64,000 nucleotides of DNA, taken from contig NZ_MBES01000052.1 of NCBI RefSeq assembly GCF_001954195.1, positions 1 through 64,000 of the forward strand. The letters run 5' to 3'. Of the stretch, positions 1 to 10,450 are shown in pieces; the stretch's first letter is position 1, and each line of letters opens with the position of its first letter. A program made the translations under genes and the position numbers. Source of the stretch: Mycobacterium sp. IS-1264 (GTDB lineage: Bacteria > Actinomycetota > Actinomycetes > Mycobacteriales > Mycobacteriaceae). The notes beneath the pieces are model-generated. The model made no database searches. It was not told the DNA's origin and worked only from the letters and a program-made list of their open reading frames with translations.

Positions 1-43
1 CCGCCGCCAGCGCCTCACGATCGACAACCCCGCCCGAACTCAT
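1..43 (-). CDS. 5' end of an unidentified gene (partial)
   Basis: An ATG on the minus strand at 43 opens a frame that reads MSSGGVVDREALAA and runs off the left edge. Only 14 residues are visible, so neither function nor family can be assigned. The gene would be transcribed away from the SbcD-like gene at 284. The 240 bases between the two starts hold no ORF that I can support and presumably carry both promoters. It could also be a chance frame. Confidence 0.35.
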   Translation of the reverse strand, partial: MSSGGVVDREALAA

Positions 44-283
44 ACCGCCAAACTAGGACCACCCACCGACAGAAATCACTGACGAGTGACCACTGAAACC
101 AAAGTGACACAAGAAATTTCAGCCAGCTGAATTGTCGCTCGGAGGCGGGCAAAACGACCCTCGGCCCGACGGACGAACAACACACCTGGAGGCATGCCGG
201 TGAGCGTCCCCCGACTTGTCGGTGTCCGGACCTAGACTCGCGGTGCCTCGATAGCCACGCAGTTCGGAAGGGGGTTCGCCGGG

Positions 284-1426
284 ATGCGATTCCTGCACAC
301 CGCCGATTGGCAGCTGGGCATGACCAGGCACTTCCTCGCCGGCGACGCCCAACCGCGGTATTCGGCCGCCCGCCGCGACGCGGTGGCCGGCCTGGGGGCG
401 CTGGCGGCCGAGGTGGGCGCCGAATTTGTCGTGGTGGCCGGCGACGTCTTCGAGCACAATCAGCTCGCCCCGCAGGTGATCGGCCAGTCCCTGGAAGCCA
501 TGCGCGCCATAGGCATTCCGGTCTACCTCCTGCCGGGCAACCACGATCCGCTGGACGCGTCATCCGTCTACACCAGCGCATTGTTCACCGCCGAACGCCC
601 CGACAACGTCGTGGTGCTCCAGGACGCCGGCATCCATCAGGTGCGGCCGGGCGTGGAGATCGTGGCCGCGCCGTGGCGGTCCAAGGCCCCGACCACCGAC
701 CTGGTCGCCGAAGTCCTCGACGGCCTCACCTCCAGCCCGACGACCCGCATCCTCGTCGCCCACGGCGGCGTCGACGTGCTGGACCCCGACCGCGACAAAC
801 CCTCGCTGATCCGGCTGGCCAAGCTCGACGACGCGCTGGCCCGCGGCGCGTTGCACTATGTGGCGCTGGGGGACAAGCATTCGCTCACCCGGGTCGGCGA
901 CACCGGCCGAGTCTGGTATTCCGGATCGCCGGAAGTCACCAATTTCGACGACGTCGAATCCGACCCCGGCCACGTCCTTGTCGTCGACATCGATGAAAAC
1001 CACAAAGTGTCCGTAACGCCCCGGCACATCGGCCGCTGGCGGTTCGTCACGTTGCAGCGCCAGGTCGACAGCAGTCGCGACATCGCCGACCTCGACATGA
1101 ACCTCGACCAATTGACAAAGAAGGACCGAACTGTGGTGCGGCTGGCGCTGACGGGTTCGCTGACCGTCACCGACCGTGCCGCGTTGGATGCCTGCCTGGA
1201 CCGATACGCCCGGCTGTTCGCCCACCTACGCACCTGGGACAGCCACACGGATCTGGCCGTGATACCCGCCGACGGCGAATTCACCGACCTCGGCATCGGG
1301 GGGTTCGCCGCCGCGGCCGTCGAGGAGCTGGTGGCCACGGCGCGCGAAGGCGACACCGAATCGGCGGTCGACGCGCAGGCGGCGCTGGCACTCTTGCTGC
1401 GGCTCACCGACCGGGGCGCCGCATGA
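284..1426 (+). CDS. SbcD/Mre11-like metallophosphoesterase (DNA repair exonuclease)
   Basis: The 380-residue protein has a calcineurin-like phosphoesterase fold in about the first 230 residues and a C-terminal capping region. Visible metal motifs are D8 in HTADWQLG, GDVFEHN, PGNHD, and near residue 200 LGDKH followed by YSGSP. It is the counterpart of M. tuberculosis Rv1277 and is expected to pair with the ATPase encoded next to it to process DNA ends. The ATG is preceded by a good ribosome site (ggaaggggg). Its stop overlaps the next start by 4 bases, so the two are translationally coupled. Oddities: motif I has Gln10 where E. coli SbcD has His, and the last His motif reads G-D-K-H rather than G-H-x-H. 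Confidence 0.85.
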   Translation: MRFLHTADWQLGMTRHFLAGDAQPRYSAARRDAVAGLGALAAEVGAEFVVVAGDVFEHNQLAPQVIGQSLEAMRAIGIPVYLLPGNHDPLDASSVYTSALFTAERPDNVVVLQDAGIHQVRPGVEIVAAPWRSKAPTTDLVAEVLDGLTSSPTTRILVAHGGVDVLDPDRDKPSLIRLAKLDDALARGALHYVALGDKHSLTRVGDTGRVWYSGSPEVTNFDDVESDPGHVLVVDIDENHKVSVTPRHIGRWRFVTLQRQVDSSRDIADLDMNLDQLTKKDRTVVRLALTGSLTVTDRAALDACLDRYARLFAHLRTWDSHTDLAVIPADGEFTDLGIGGFAAAAVEELVATAREGDTESAVDAQAALALLLRLTDRGAA

Positions 1427-3984
1427 AGCTGCATCGGTTGGTCCTGACGAATTACCGCGGCATCGCACACCGCGAGATCGAGTTTCCCGACCACGGCGTG
1501 GTCGTGGTCAGCGGCGCCAACGAGATCGGCAAGTCGTCGATGATCGAAGCGTTGGACCTACTGCTGGAATCCAGGGATCGCTCGACGAAGAAGGAAGTCA
1601 AGCAGGTCAAGCCGACCAACAGTGACGTCGGCTCCGAGGTGACTGCCGAAATCAGCTGCGGCGCTTATCGTTTCATCTACCGCAAACGGTTCCACAAGAA
1701 GTGCGAAACGGAATTGACGGTGCTGGCGCCCCGTCGCGAACAGCTGACGGGCGACGAGGCGCACGAACGCGTCCGGGCGATGCTCGCCGAAACGGTGGAC
1801 AGCGACCTGTGGCACGCCCAGCGGGTGCTGCAGGCCGCGTCGACCGCCGCGGTGGACCTGTCCGGTTGCGACGCGCTGTCGCGTGCGCTCGACGTGGCGG
1901 CCGCGCAATCCGACACCGACGCGGCGCTGTCCGGTACCGAGCCGTTGCTCATCGAGCGGATCGACACCGAGTACGCGCGCTACTTCACCCCCACCGGCCG
2001 GCCCACCGGGGAATGGGCCGCCGCGATCTCCCGGCTGGCCGACGCCGAGGCCGCGGTCGCCGAATGCGCTGCGGCGGTTGCCGAGGTCGACGACCGGGTG
2101 CGGCGCCACGCCGATTTGACCGAGGAAGTCGCCGAGCTTTCGCAGCTGCGCCTGGCCGCCGGCCCGCGGTTGGCCGCCGCGCAGGCCGCCGCCAACAAGA
2201 TCGCCGAACTCACCCGCCAAGCGCGTGAAGCCAAGCTCGTCGCCGAGGCCGCGACCGCGACCAGCGACGCGGCGTCCGTCGCGCACAGCGGACGGTCGCG
2301 GCTGCTCACCGAAATCCAAACCCGCACCGCAGCTGTCGCCGCCGCCGAGGCCGAGGCGAAGGAAGCCGCCGACGCCGAGTCGACGGCGCGCGCCGATGCC
2401 GAGGCCTCCGTCGCGGCGGCCGAGAAGGCCGACCAGGCCCTGGAGGAGCTGCAACGCCGCATCGAATCCGCCCGGCTGAGCGCCCGGCTGGCGAAAATCG
2501 AGACCATCCAGCGTGACCGCGACGGGCTCAGTCAGGAGCTCTCCGCAATCGTCCTCAGCGATGAGACGCTGCGACGAATCGAAAACGCGGTGGCCGCGGT
2601 CGATCGCACCGCCGACCAGCTGGCGGCGATCTCGGCGGCGGTTGAATTCACCGCCGCGGCCGACCTCGAGCTCACCCTCGGCGACCAACGGATCACGTTG
2701 CCGGCCGGTCAAACCTGGTCCACCACGGCCACCGGCCCAACCGAAGTCGATATTCCCGGGGTCCTGAACGCGCGGATCACGCCCGGCGCGACCGCGCTCG
2801 ATGTTCAGGCGAAACATGCTGCGGCACAACAGGAGCTGGTCGCCGCGCTCGCCGCCGCAGGCGTCGCCGACCTCACGGCCGCGCGCAGCGCCGACCAACG
2901 GCGTCGCGAATTGCAGATTAGCCGCGACCAGCTGAACGCGACGCTGTCCGGCCTGTGCGGAGATGAAGACGTAGACCAGCTGCGCGCGCGCCTGGCGCAG
3001 TTGCATGCTAAGCAGCCGCCGGAACCCACGGATACCACCGCCGGCGCGGCAGAGGACGCGAGGGCGACCGCGCAGGCCGAATGGCAGGCGCTTCGCGACG
3101 CGGCGGTGGCGGCCGCGTCGCGCCTGACCGAGACATCCACCCGCGCAACGGTTTTGATCGACAAGGCGGCAACACAACGCGCCGAGCTCGAAAGGGCAAC
3201 CAACCAACTTGCCCTCGAGCGTGCGTCGGTGAGCGATGAGGTTCTGTCGGCATCGGCGGAGTCGAGCCAGCGGGCCGCCACCACCGCGCAGCAACGCGCC
3301 GCGGAGCTGGCCGAGGAACTGGCCGCCGCGGCACCCGACGCGGTCGCCGCGGAATTGGCCGAAGCCAAGCGGGCGGCGGAGTCTCTGGACGATCGCTACG
3401 AAGACGCCGCCCGCGCGCTGCGCGAGATCAGCATTGAACTGTCCGTCATCGGCAGCGAGGGTCGCCACGGCAAGCTCGACGCGGCGGAAACCGAACTCGA
3501 ACACGCCACCAGCGAACACACCCGGGTCGGCCAGCGGGCCCGCGCCGCGGAGCTATTGCGGTCGGTAATGGCACGCCACCGCGACACCACCCGGCTGCGC
3601 TATGTCGAGCCCTACCGCACGGAACTGCAGCGGCTCGGCCGTCCCGTGTTCGGGCCGACGTTCGAGGTCGACATCGACAGCGACCTATGCATCCGCAGCC
3701 GAACGCTGGACGGCGTCACGGTGCCCTACGAATCCCTGTCCGGCGGGGCCAAGGAGCAACTCGGCATTCTGGCGCGGCTGGCCGGCGCGGCACTGGTCGC
3801 CAAGGAGGACTCCGTCCCGGTAGTCGTCGACGACGCGCTCGGGTTCACCGACCCGAATCGGCTGGCCAAGATGGGTCAGGTCTTCGACACCGTGGGCGTC
3901 CACGGTCAGGTGATCGTCCTGACGTGCAGTCCCGACCGCTACGACGGCGTCACGGGCGCGCAGCGCATCGATCTGAACGTTTAG
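1423..3984 (+). CDS. SbcC/Rad50-like ATPase with long coiled coil
   Basis: The 853-residue protein has the layout of an SMC/Rad50-type ATPase. A Walker A motif (GANEIGKSS, about residues 30-38) lies in the N-terminal lobe. Alanine-, glutamate- and arginine-rich helices from roughly 170 to 700 form the coiled coil. The C-terminal lobe has the signature LSGGAKEQL and Walker B VVVDDALGF. No zinc-hook CxxC is evident in the middle; CGDEDVDQL near residue 510 holds only one Cys. This is the Rv1278 counterpart, probably acting with the preceding nuclease on DNA ends. ATG start within a 4-base ATGA overlap. Confidence 0.85.
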   Translation: MKLHRLVLTNYRGIAHREIEFPDHGVVVVSGANEIGKSSMIEALDLLLESRDRSTKKEVKQVKPTNSDVGSEVTAEISCGAYRFIYRKRFHKKCETELTVLAPRREQLTGDEAHERVRAMLAETVDSDLWHAQRVLQAASTAAVDLSGCDALSRALDVAAAQSDTDAALSGTEPLLIERIDTEYARYFTPTGRPTGEWAAAISRLADAEAAVAECAAAVAEVDDRVRRHADLTEEVAELSQLRLAAGPRLAAAQAAANKIAELTRQAREAKLVAEAATATSDAASVAHSGRSRLLTEIQTRTAAVAAAEAEAKEAADAESTARADAEASVAAAEKADQALEELQRRIESARLSARLAKIETIQRDRDGLSQELSAIVLSDETLRRIENAVAAVDRTADQLAAISAAVEFTAAADLELTLGDQRITLPAGQTWSTTATGPTEVDIPGVLNARITPGATALDVQAKHAAAQQELVAALAAAGVADLTAARSADQRRRELQISRDQLNATLSGLCGDEDVDQLRARLAQLHAKQPPEPTDTTAGAAEDARATAQAEWQALRDAAVAAASRLTETSTRATVLIDKAATQRAELERATNQLALERASVSDEVLSASAESSQRAATTAQQRAAELAEELAAAAPDAVAAELAEAKRAAESLDDRYEDAARALREISIELSVIGSEGRHGKLDAAETELEHATSEHTRVGQRARAAELLRSVMARHRDTTRLRYVEPYRTELQRLGRPVFGPTFEVDIDSDLCIRSRTLDGVTVPYESLSGGAKEQLGILARLAGAALVAKEDSVPVVVDDALGFTDPNRLAKMGQVFDTVGVHGQVIVLTCSPDRYDGVTGAQRIDLNV

Positions 3985-4036
3985 CACCGTCGGCGGTCGG
4001 GAGCGTCTTACACTCACCCCGAAACGGGAGTGCACC

Positions 4037-5650
4037 ATGGACATTCAGTGCGACTACCTTGTGGTCGGTACCGGATCTGCTGGCGCGGTCGTCGCGAATC
4101 GGCTCAGCAGCGATCCGTCCACCGTGGTGGTTGCGCTCGAGGCGGGGCCGCCGGACAAGAACCGATTCATTCCGATCCCGGCCGCCTTTTCCAAGCTGTT
4201 CCGCAGCGAAATCGACTGGGATTACCTGACCGAACCGCAGCCGGAGCTCGACGGCCGCGAGATCTATTGGCCCCGAGGCAAAGTTCTCGGCGGGTCGTCG
4301 GCGATGAACGCCATGATGTGGGTGCGCGGATTCGCCGCCGACTACGACGAATGGGCGGTGCGAGCCGGGCCGCAGTGGTCCTTCGCCGACGTGCTCGGAT
4401 ACTTCCGTCGCATTGAGGACGTCACCGCCGCGTGGCACTTCGTGAGCGGCGACGACAGCGGGGTCACCGGGCCACTGCAGATTTCGCGCCAACGTAGCCC
4501 GCGGCCCTCAACCGCCGCCTGGCTGGCCGCCACCCGCGAGTGCGGATTTCCCCCGGCTCAACCGAATTCGCCTCGGCCGGAAGGCTTTTGCGAAACAGTT
4601 GTCACTCAGCGCCGTGGTGCCCGGTTCAGCATCGCCGACGCCTACCTGAAGCCGGCCATGCGCCGCAAGAACCTCACCGTGCTCACCGGTGCCACCGCTA
4701 CCCGAGTGCTGTTCGAAGGACCCCGCGCGGTCGGCGTCGAATTCCGACGGCACGGCCACCAACACCGCCGGCAACACGATGAACTATGCGTCGCTCACGC
4801 CCGCCGCGAGGTGGTGCTCTGCGGCGGTGCCATCAACAGCCCCCAGCTGCTGATGCTTTCCGGCATCGGCGATCGTGATCACCTCGCCGATCTCGGCATC
4901 GACACCGTCGCCCACTCGCCCGAGGTGGGGCAGAACCTACTCGACCACCTGGTCACACCCCTGGGCTTCGAGGTCGCCGGCGACAGCCTGGCCGACGCGC
5001 AAAAGCCAGGACAGTTGCTCAAGTACCTGCTGCGGCGGCGCGGCATGCTCACTTCCAATGTCGGCGAGGCCTACGGATTTGTCCGCAGCCGCCCCGAGCT
5101 GGACCTTCCTGACCTCGAGCTGATCTTTGCTCCGGCGCCCTTCTACGACGAGGGCCTGCTGATCGAGCAACCGGGGCACGGAGTGGTGTTCGGGCCCATC
5201 CTGGTCGCCCCGGAAAGCCGCGGCCAGATCACCCTGCGCTCGGCCGACCCGCGGGACAAGCCGGTCATCGAACCGCGCTATCTGTCGGATCCCGGCGGCG
5301 TCGACCGTGCCGCGATGATGGAAGGCCTGCGCATATGCGCCCGGCTTGCCGCGGCTCCCGCCTTGAAAGACCTGCTCGGGCGAATCGCCCGGCCGCGCGG
5401 TTGCACCGAGCTGAACGAGGCCACCCTCGAGGTCGCGCTCGCCGCGAACTCCCACACCCTGTACCACCCGCTCGGTACCTGCCGCATGGGCAGCGACGAT
5501 TCAAGCGTGGTGGATCCGCAGTTGCGGGTCCGGGGCGTCTTCGGGCTTCGGGTGGCCGACGCGTCGGTGATGCCCAGCACCGTGCGCGGGCACACGCATG
5601 CACCGTCGGTGCTGATCGGCGAGAAGGCGGCCGACCTGATCCGAGGCTGA
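4037..5650 (+). CDS. GMC-family FAD-dependent oxidoreductase (choline dehydrogenase-like)
   Basis: The 537-residue protein starts with an FAD-binding Rossmann motif (VVGTGSAGAVVANRL, residues 9-23). It carries both GMC signatures, around WPRGKVLGGSSAMN (about residue 78) and GAINSPQLLMLSGIG (about residue 258). The C-terminal active-site region has His473/His477 (SHTLYHPLGTCRMG) and HTHAP near 519-523. GMC enzymes oxidise alcohols to aldehydes with FAD; the substrate cannot be read from sequence. Counterpart of Rv1279. The gene starts 52 bases after the SbcC-like gene behind cgggag. Confidence 0.88.
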   Translation: MDIQCDYLVVGTGSAGAVVANRLSSDPSTVVVALEAGPPDKNRFIPIPAAFSKLFRSEIDWDYLTEPQPELDGREIYWPRGKVLGGSSAMNAMMWVRGFAADYDEWAVRAGPQWSFADVLGYFRRIEDVTAAWHFVSGDDSGVTGPLQISRQRSPRPSTAAWLAATRECGFPPAQPNSPRPEGFCETVVTQRRGARFSIADAYLKPAMRRKNLTVLTGATATRVLFEGPRAVGVEFRRHGHQHRRQHDELCVAHARREVVLCGGAINSPQLLMLSGIGDRDHLADLGIDTVAHSPEVGQNLLDHLVTPLGFEVAGDSLADAQKPGQLLKYLLRRRGMLTSNVGEAYGFVRSRPELDLPDLELIFAPAPFYDEGLLIEQPGHGVVFGPILVAPESRGQITLRSADPRDKPVIEPRYLSDPGGVDRAAMMEGLRICARLAAAPALKDLLGRIARPRGCTELNEATLEVALAANSHTLYHPLGTCRMGSDDSSVVDPQLRVRGVFGLRVADASVMPSTVRGHTHAPSVLIGEKAADLIRG

Positions 5651-5660
5651 CGCGCGCGGA

Positions 5661-6941
5661 GTGTCGGCAGAATGGGACGATGGCGGGCCGACACCGATGA
5701 CGATGGACGCGAAGCGGCGCCGGGCGCACGAAAAGCTGGCGAGGCTGCCGGGCGTGCGCCGGGTACGCCGGCCCGTCTCGCCGGCCAGCGCTGACGAGTT
5801 CGACCTGTTCTACGTACGCACCGGCCGCCGGTCCACCCACCCGTTGGTGATCATCCCCGGCGGCCCGGGTGTCGCGTCGGTGCAGATGTACAAAGGACTA
5901 CGACGGCGCGCCGCCGCCGCCGGTCTCGACGTGATCATGATCGAGCACCGCGGGGTGGGAATGTCACGCCATGACGACTCGGGTGCCGACCTGCCGCCCC
6001 GCGCGCTCACCGTGAACCAGGTCGTCGACGACGTGGCCGCGGTGCTCGACGACGCCCGCGCGGATTCGGCCGTCATCTATGGCACCTCGTACGGCACCTA
6101 CATCGCGGCCGGCGTCGGAGTTCGCCATCCGGCGCGGTTGCGCGCGATGGTCCTCGATTCCCCGCTGCTGTCACGGCACGACATCGTGATCGTGCGCCGC
6201 GCAATTCGCCGGCTATTGCTCAAGGGAGACAGCCCCGAAACCGCGCCCCTGGCACCCAAGGTCCGCAAGCTCGTCGACGCGGGCGTGATGACCGCATCGG
6301 CGACGCAGATCATCGCGACGATCTACGGACACGGCGGCGCCGGCCTGCTGGATCGTCAACTGGATCTGTTGCTCGACGGACGAAAGATGTTGTGGTGGGC
6401 AATATCCCGATTCACCACCCTGTCCAACCTGCCGTTCCGTTACGAGGAAGACCTGGTGAGCCGGATCGCGTTCCGGGAGCTTGACTACGCCGCCGAGCCC
6501 GACGGCCTGCCGCTCGACCCGGCCGTGGCCGAGCGCGAAATCCGGACGCAAAAGGTCAGTTTCGACGACGAGCCGTACGACCTGCCGGCCGAGATGCCGA
6601 ACTTCGGTTGGCCCACCGTGGTGGTTTCCGGCGGCCGCGACCTGATCACTCCGCCCGCGGTGGCCGAGCGGGTGGCGTCGGTGCTGCCGAACGCCGTGCT
6701 GATGAAATTGCCCACGATGGCCCACAGCGCGCTGGACTTTCGTGAGCCCGCGGCCCTGGCCATCGCGGGCGCCGTGTTCCGCGGCGATCTCGACGGGCTG
6801 GTTGCCCAGGCCCCGGCTCTCGACGAGATCCCCCCGCGCGCCGCAGTCCGCTTGCTGTGGAAGGCGATTGCGGCGGCCGCCATCGCCGAGAGCGCGGTGC
6901 CCACCGTGCCGGCGATGCGACGACGGCTCAGGTCCGCATGA
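5661..6941 (+). CDS. alpha/beta hydrolase (proline iminopeptidase-like)
   Basis: A 426-residue frame from GTG 5661; an ATG at 5697 (414 residues) is an equally likely start. The oxyanion-hole region is PGGPG (about residue 66), followed by EHRGVGMS. The nucleophile elbow is GTSYG with Ser143, and a candidate catalytic His lies in PTMAHSALD. The PGGPG plus EHRG combination resembles the proline iminopeptidase / TAP-like peptidase branch. I recall no equivalent at this position in M. tuberculosis. It begins 10 bases after the GMC gene and its 3' end overlaps the convergent oppA by 14 bases. Substrate unknown. Confidence 0.75.
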   Translation: MSAEWDDGGPTPMTMDAKRRRAHEKLARLPGVRRVRRPVSPASADEFDLFYVRTGRRSTHPLVIIPGGPGVASVQMYKGLRRRAAAAGLDVIMIEHRGVGMSRHDDSGADLPPRALTVNQVVDDVAAVLDDARADSAVIYGTSYGTYIAAGVGVRHPARLRAMVLDSPLLSRHDIVIVRRAIRRLLLKGDSPETAPLAPKVRKLVDAGVMTASATQIIATIYGHGGAGLLDRQLDLLLDGRKMLWWAISRFTTLSNLPFRYEEDLVSRIAFRELDYAAEPDGLPLDPAVAEREIRTQKVSFDDEPYDLPAEMPNFGWPTVVVSGGRDLITPPAVAERVASVLPNAVLMKLPTMAHSALDFREPAALAIAGAVFRGDLDGLVAQAPALDEIPPRAAVRLLWKAIAAAAIAESAVPTVPAMRRRLRSA

Positions 6942-8622
6942 ATCCGATCGCGGTGTAGTCCAGGTCGGCCAGTCCGGGTGCGCCGAAGTTGGCCAGCGTG
7001 CTGCGCACGGCGACGTCGCCGGGCGACTGGGTCAGCGGCAGGCTGAAGCCCTCGGCCCAGATGAGCTTGTCGAGGTCGTTGGCCAGCGCCCGGGCCTTTC
7101 CGGGATCGAGCTCTTCGAGCGTGCGCTCGATTGCGGCGTCGATCTCCGGGCTGCCGATCTTGCCGAAGTTGCTGGCCCCGTCGGACTGATAGATCTGGGT
7201 CAGCGCGGACAGCGGGAACGCGTCGCCGAGCCAGCCGAACTGGGCCATGTCGAAGGCCCCGACGTTGATGTAGTTGGTGAAGAACCCGCTGCCGGACCGG
7301 GCGACCAGTTCGAGTTTGACCCCGATCTGGGCCAGGTCGTGCTGGGCGATCTGGGCAAACACCTTGCTGCCCTGTGCGTCGTAGAACAGGTCGCGGATGA
7401 CCAGCTGGCGCCCGTCCTTTTCGCGGAACTGGCCGCGCTGCTTCCAGCCCAGCGCGTCGAGCTCTCGTCTCGCTGCGGCGGGGTCGTAAGGGACGGTGGC
7501 GCTGTTGTCCTGGTAGCCCTCCTGGCCGGCGACATAGATGTGGTTGTCCAATGCCACCGGGTGACCGGTGAGGCCGTATTGGACGACCCGGGCGATGGTC
7601 TGGCGGTCGATGCCCTTGGCCACCGCGACCCGTAAAGCCTTGTCTTCCAGGATGGCCCCAGGGGCGCCGTTGAACGTGAAGTGCGACCAACTCGGGGCGG
7701 GGGCGCGCCGGATGGAGATGCCTTTGGTCCGCTGCGCGATGGTCAGCTGGTCCAGTGTGCCGACACCGGTCGCGTCGATCGTGTTGTTCTGCAGCGCGGG
7801 CAGCCGGGCCGCGTCGTCGAGCACCAGGAAGGTGATGGTGTTCAGGCGCGGCGGCCGTCCCCACCATTTCGGGTTGCGGGTCAACACAATTCGCTGCGTG
7901 GTCCGGTCAAGGGACGAGACGATGAACGGACCGGCGGACGGACCCGGACCGCCGAGCTGCCCGTTGTTGAACGCCTCGGCCGTCGCGGTCATGCTTTCCG
8001 GCAACAGCATGCCGTTGCCGGCGAACATGCCCCGCCACTCGGCGTAGGGCTTGGCGAAGGTCATGACGGCCTGCCGGTCGTCGACCCCGCGGGTCACCGA
8101 CGCGACGCGGTCGGCGCCGCCAGGTGCGGCGATCGCGAAGTTCTTGTCCGCCCCGCTGAGGGCGTGGATTTGGCTCGCGATGTCGCGCCACGTGATCGGC
8201 GTGCCGTCCGACCACACGGCCTTGGGATTGATGGTGTAGGTGACCACCTGCGGGTTGGTCCCGGTGAGCTCGACGCTGGTGAAGTAGTCGGTGTCGACGG
8301 TCGTCGAGCCGTCCGGCCCGATGATGAACGCCCGCGGCAGGGTGGCCTTCATCATCGCGGCGACTTCGGCCGAGTTGCCGTCGATGTTCAGGATGTTGAA
8401 GTTCGGCGGAAAATCGCTGAGCGGCAGCCGCAAATCCCCGCCGGCTTGCAGCGTGGCCGGGTCTCGCGGGTTGAGGTCGCTGGTCGTGCCGATCGACGCG
8501 ACGTCGCCCGTCGGGGGCGGGAGGCTGATGGCCGGCGAGCAGCCGGACACCACGAGCGCAACGAGGACAAGCGCCCGAAGACGCCTAGACACGCCACGCC
8601 TCGACACGCCCCGCCTAGACAT
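6928..8622 (-). CDS. oppA: Opp substrate-binding lipoprotein OppA
   Basis: A 564-residue family 5 extracellular solute-binding protein for the peptide importer encoded upstream. The start chosen is ATG 8622, whose ATGTCTAG overlaps the oppD stop by 8 bases. It gives a short basic N-terminus, a hydrophobic stretch and the lipobox VVSGC with Cys28 as the lipidated residue. Longer upstream frames would bury this signal. The extreme N-terminus contains a duplicated five-residue unit (SRRGV twice). Last gene of oppBCDA, counterpart of Rv1280c. It should be anchored outside the membrane and deliver peptides to OppB/OppC. Confidence 0.9.
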   Translation of the reverse strand: MSRRGVSRRGVSRRLRALVLVALVVSGCSPAISLPPPTGDVASIGTTSDLNPRDPATLQAGGDLRLPLSDFPPNFNILNIDGNSAEVAAMMKATLPRAFIIGPDGSTTVDTDYFTSVELTGTNPQVVTYTINPKAVWSDGTPITWRDIASQIHALSGADKNFAIAAPGGADRVASVTRGVDDRQAVMTFAKPYAEWRGMFAGNGMLLPESMTATAEAFNNGQLGGPGPSAGPFIVSSLDRTTQRIVLTRNPKWWGRPPRLNTITFLVLDDAARLPALQNNTIDATGVGTLDQLTIAQRTKGISIRRAPAPSWSHFTFNGAPGAILEDKALRVAVAKGIDRQTIARVVQYGLTGHPVALDNHIYVAGQEGYQDNSATVPYDPAAARRELDALGWKQRGQFREKDGRQLVIRDLFYDAQGSKVFAQIAQHDLAQIGVKLELVARSGSGFFTNYINVGAFDMAQFGWLGDAFPLSALTQIYQSDGASNFGKIGSPEIDAAIERTLEELDPGKARALANDLDKLIWAEGFSLPLTQSPGDVAVRSTLANFGAPGLADLDYTAIGFMRT

Positions 8623-10450
8623 AACGGCCCGGATCGGGTTGCGGGACCGCGTCCAGGAGCCGCCGCGTGTAGTCGTGTTGCGGATTGCTGAAAATCTCGT
8701 CGCTGTCGCCCTGTTCCACGATCGCGCCGGCATACATCACCGCCACGTCGTGGGCGAGGTGTTTGACCACCGAAAGATCATGGGAAACAAAGAGATACGA
8801 CAGGCCGAACCGCTCTTGCAGATCGAGCAGCAGGTTGATGATCCCCGCCTGGATGGAGACGTCGAGGGCGGACACCGGTTCGTCGAGGGCCAGGATCTTC
8901 GGCTGCAACGCCAGCGCCCGCGCGATGCCGATGCGCTGCTTCTGCCCGCCGGAGAACTCGGCGGGGTAGCGGGCCGCGTCCGCGCGGCGCAAGCCCACGA
9001 TGTCGAGCAGCTCGGCGACCCGCGCGTTGGTGTCGCTCTTGCCGAAACCATTGGCCCGCAACGGTTCGGCGAGCAGCTCGAAGACGGGCAATCGCGGGTC
9101 CAGCGAGGCGACCGGGTCCTGGAAGACGACCTGGATGTCGCGTCGCAGCGTCCGCCGACTCGTCGGGCTCATGACGGCAACATCCGCGCCCAGCACCTCG
9201 ATCGATCCCGATTGCGGCGCAACGAGTTCCAGGATCTCGTGCAGCGTCGTCGACTTGCCCGAGCCGGACTCGCCGACGATGCCCAGGGTGCGCCCCTGCC
9301 GCAACTCGAAGCTGATGCGGTCGACGGCGCGGACCTCCCCGACCGCGCGGCGCAACACCACGCCTTTGGTCAGCCGGTAGGTCTTGACGAGATCGCGCAC
9401 CCGCACGACGACGGGTGAGTCGCCGGCCGCCGTGGCAGGTGCGGAGGTGTTGACCCCGTAGATGTCCGCGGCGCTACGGTCGCCGACCTGATCGGTGCGG
9501 ATGCAGGCCGCCCGGTGATCCATACCGACCTCGACCAATTCCGGCTCTGCGGAACGGCATTCGTCGATGACCAGCGGGCAGCGCGGCGCGAACGGACAGC
9601 CGGGCTCGAGCCCGGCCAGCGACGGGGGCGCACCGGGAATGGGTACCAGCCGGGTACCTTGCGCGGCGTCCAACCGGGGAACCGATCCCAGCAGTCCCAC
9701 GGTGTAGGGCATCTGGCGGCCGCGGTACAGATCGGCCACGCTGGCGAACTCGACGATCCGTCCCGCATACATCACCAGCGCCCGGTCGGCGAACTCCGCG
9801 ACAACGCCGAGGTCGTGCGTGATGATGAGTACACCGGCGCCGGTCACGTCGCGCGCGGTCTTGAGCACGTCGAGGATCTGCGCCTGCACGGTGACATCCA
9901 GCGCGGTGGTGGGCTCGTCGCAGATCAACAGGTCGGGATCGTTGGCGATCGCGATCGCGATGACGACCCGTTGCCGCTCGCCGCCGGACAGCTCGTGCGG
10001 AAACGCCCTGGCCCGTCGCTCCGGCTGCGAAATCCCCACCAGCTCGAGCAGTTCGACCGCGCGCCCGCGGGCGGCCCTGCGGCCCACGCGTGGCTGGTGG
10101 ACTTCGATCGCCTCGGCGATCTGGTCGCCGACGCTGTAGACCGGTGTCAGCGCCGACATCGGATCCTGGAACACCATGCCGACCGTCTTGCCGCGGAAGC
10201 GCGACATCGCCTCGTCGCCAAGCCCGAGCAGCTCGGTGTCGTGTAACCGCACCGAACCGCGCACCCGCGCATGCTCGGGCAGCAGCCCGACCACCGCCAT
10301 CGCCGACACCGACTTGCCCGATCCCGATTCGCCGACCATCGCCACCACTTCGCCGGGCTCGATGTGGTAGCTGATGCCGCGCACTGCGGCGACCGGTTGG
10401 CCGTCGGTCGGAAAGCTGACGGCCAGGTCCGTCACTTGCAAGAGGCTCAT
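8615..10450 (-). CDS. oppD: Opp peptide importer ATPase OppD (fused dual ABC)
   Basis: 611 residues containing two complete ABC ATPase domains in one chain, the OppD+OppF fusion seen in mycobacteria (Rv1281c, about 612 residues). Each half has a Walker A GESGSGKS (about residues 39 and 375) and its own signature (LSGGERQR and FSGGQKQR). Walker B motifs are [13 protein letters not shown] and [14 protein letters not shown] cysteine-containing element CPFAPRCP follows the first domain, typical of oligopeptide/dipeptide ABC ATPases. ATG 10450 sits in a 4-base overlap with the oppC stop. It powers peptide uptake from the cytoplasmic face. Confidence 0.93.
   Translation of the reverse strand: MSLLQVTDLAVSFPTDGQPVAAVRGISYHIEPGEVVAMVGESGSGKSVSAMAVVGLLPEHARVRGSVRLHDTELLGLGDEAMSRFRGKTVGMVFQDPMSALTPVYSVGDQIAEAIEVHQPRVGRRAARGRAVELLELVGISQPERRARAFPHELSGGERQRVVIAIAIANDPDLLICDEPTTALDVTVQAQILDVLKTARDVTGAGVLIITHDLGVVAEFADRALVMYAGRIVEFASVADLYRGRQMPYTVGLLGSVPRLDAAQGTRLVPIPGAPPSLAGLEPGCPFAPRCPLVIDECRSAEPELVEVGMDHRAACIRTDQVGDRSAADIYGVNTSAPATAAGDSPVVVRVRDLVKTYRLTKGVVLRRAVGEVRAVDRISFELRQGRTLGIVGESGSGKSTTLHEILELVAPQSGSIEVLGADVAVMSPTSRRTLRRDIQVVFQDPVASLDPRLPVFELLAEPLRANGFGKSDTNARVAELLDIVGLRRADAARYPAEFSGGQKQRIGIARALALQPKILALDEPVSALDVSIQAGIINLLLDLQERFGLSYLFVSHDLSVVKHLAHDVAVMYAGAIVEQGDSDEIFSNPQHDYTRRLLDAVPQPDPGRYV

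Noticed and set aside
1558..3519. 653-codon open frame antisense to the SbcC-like gene
   Set aside because: High GC keeps the opposite frame open. The translation is Gly/Arg/Gln-rich without domains, while the plus strand has clear ABC motifs.
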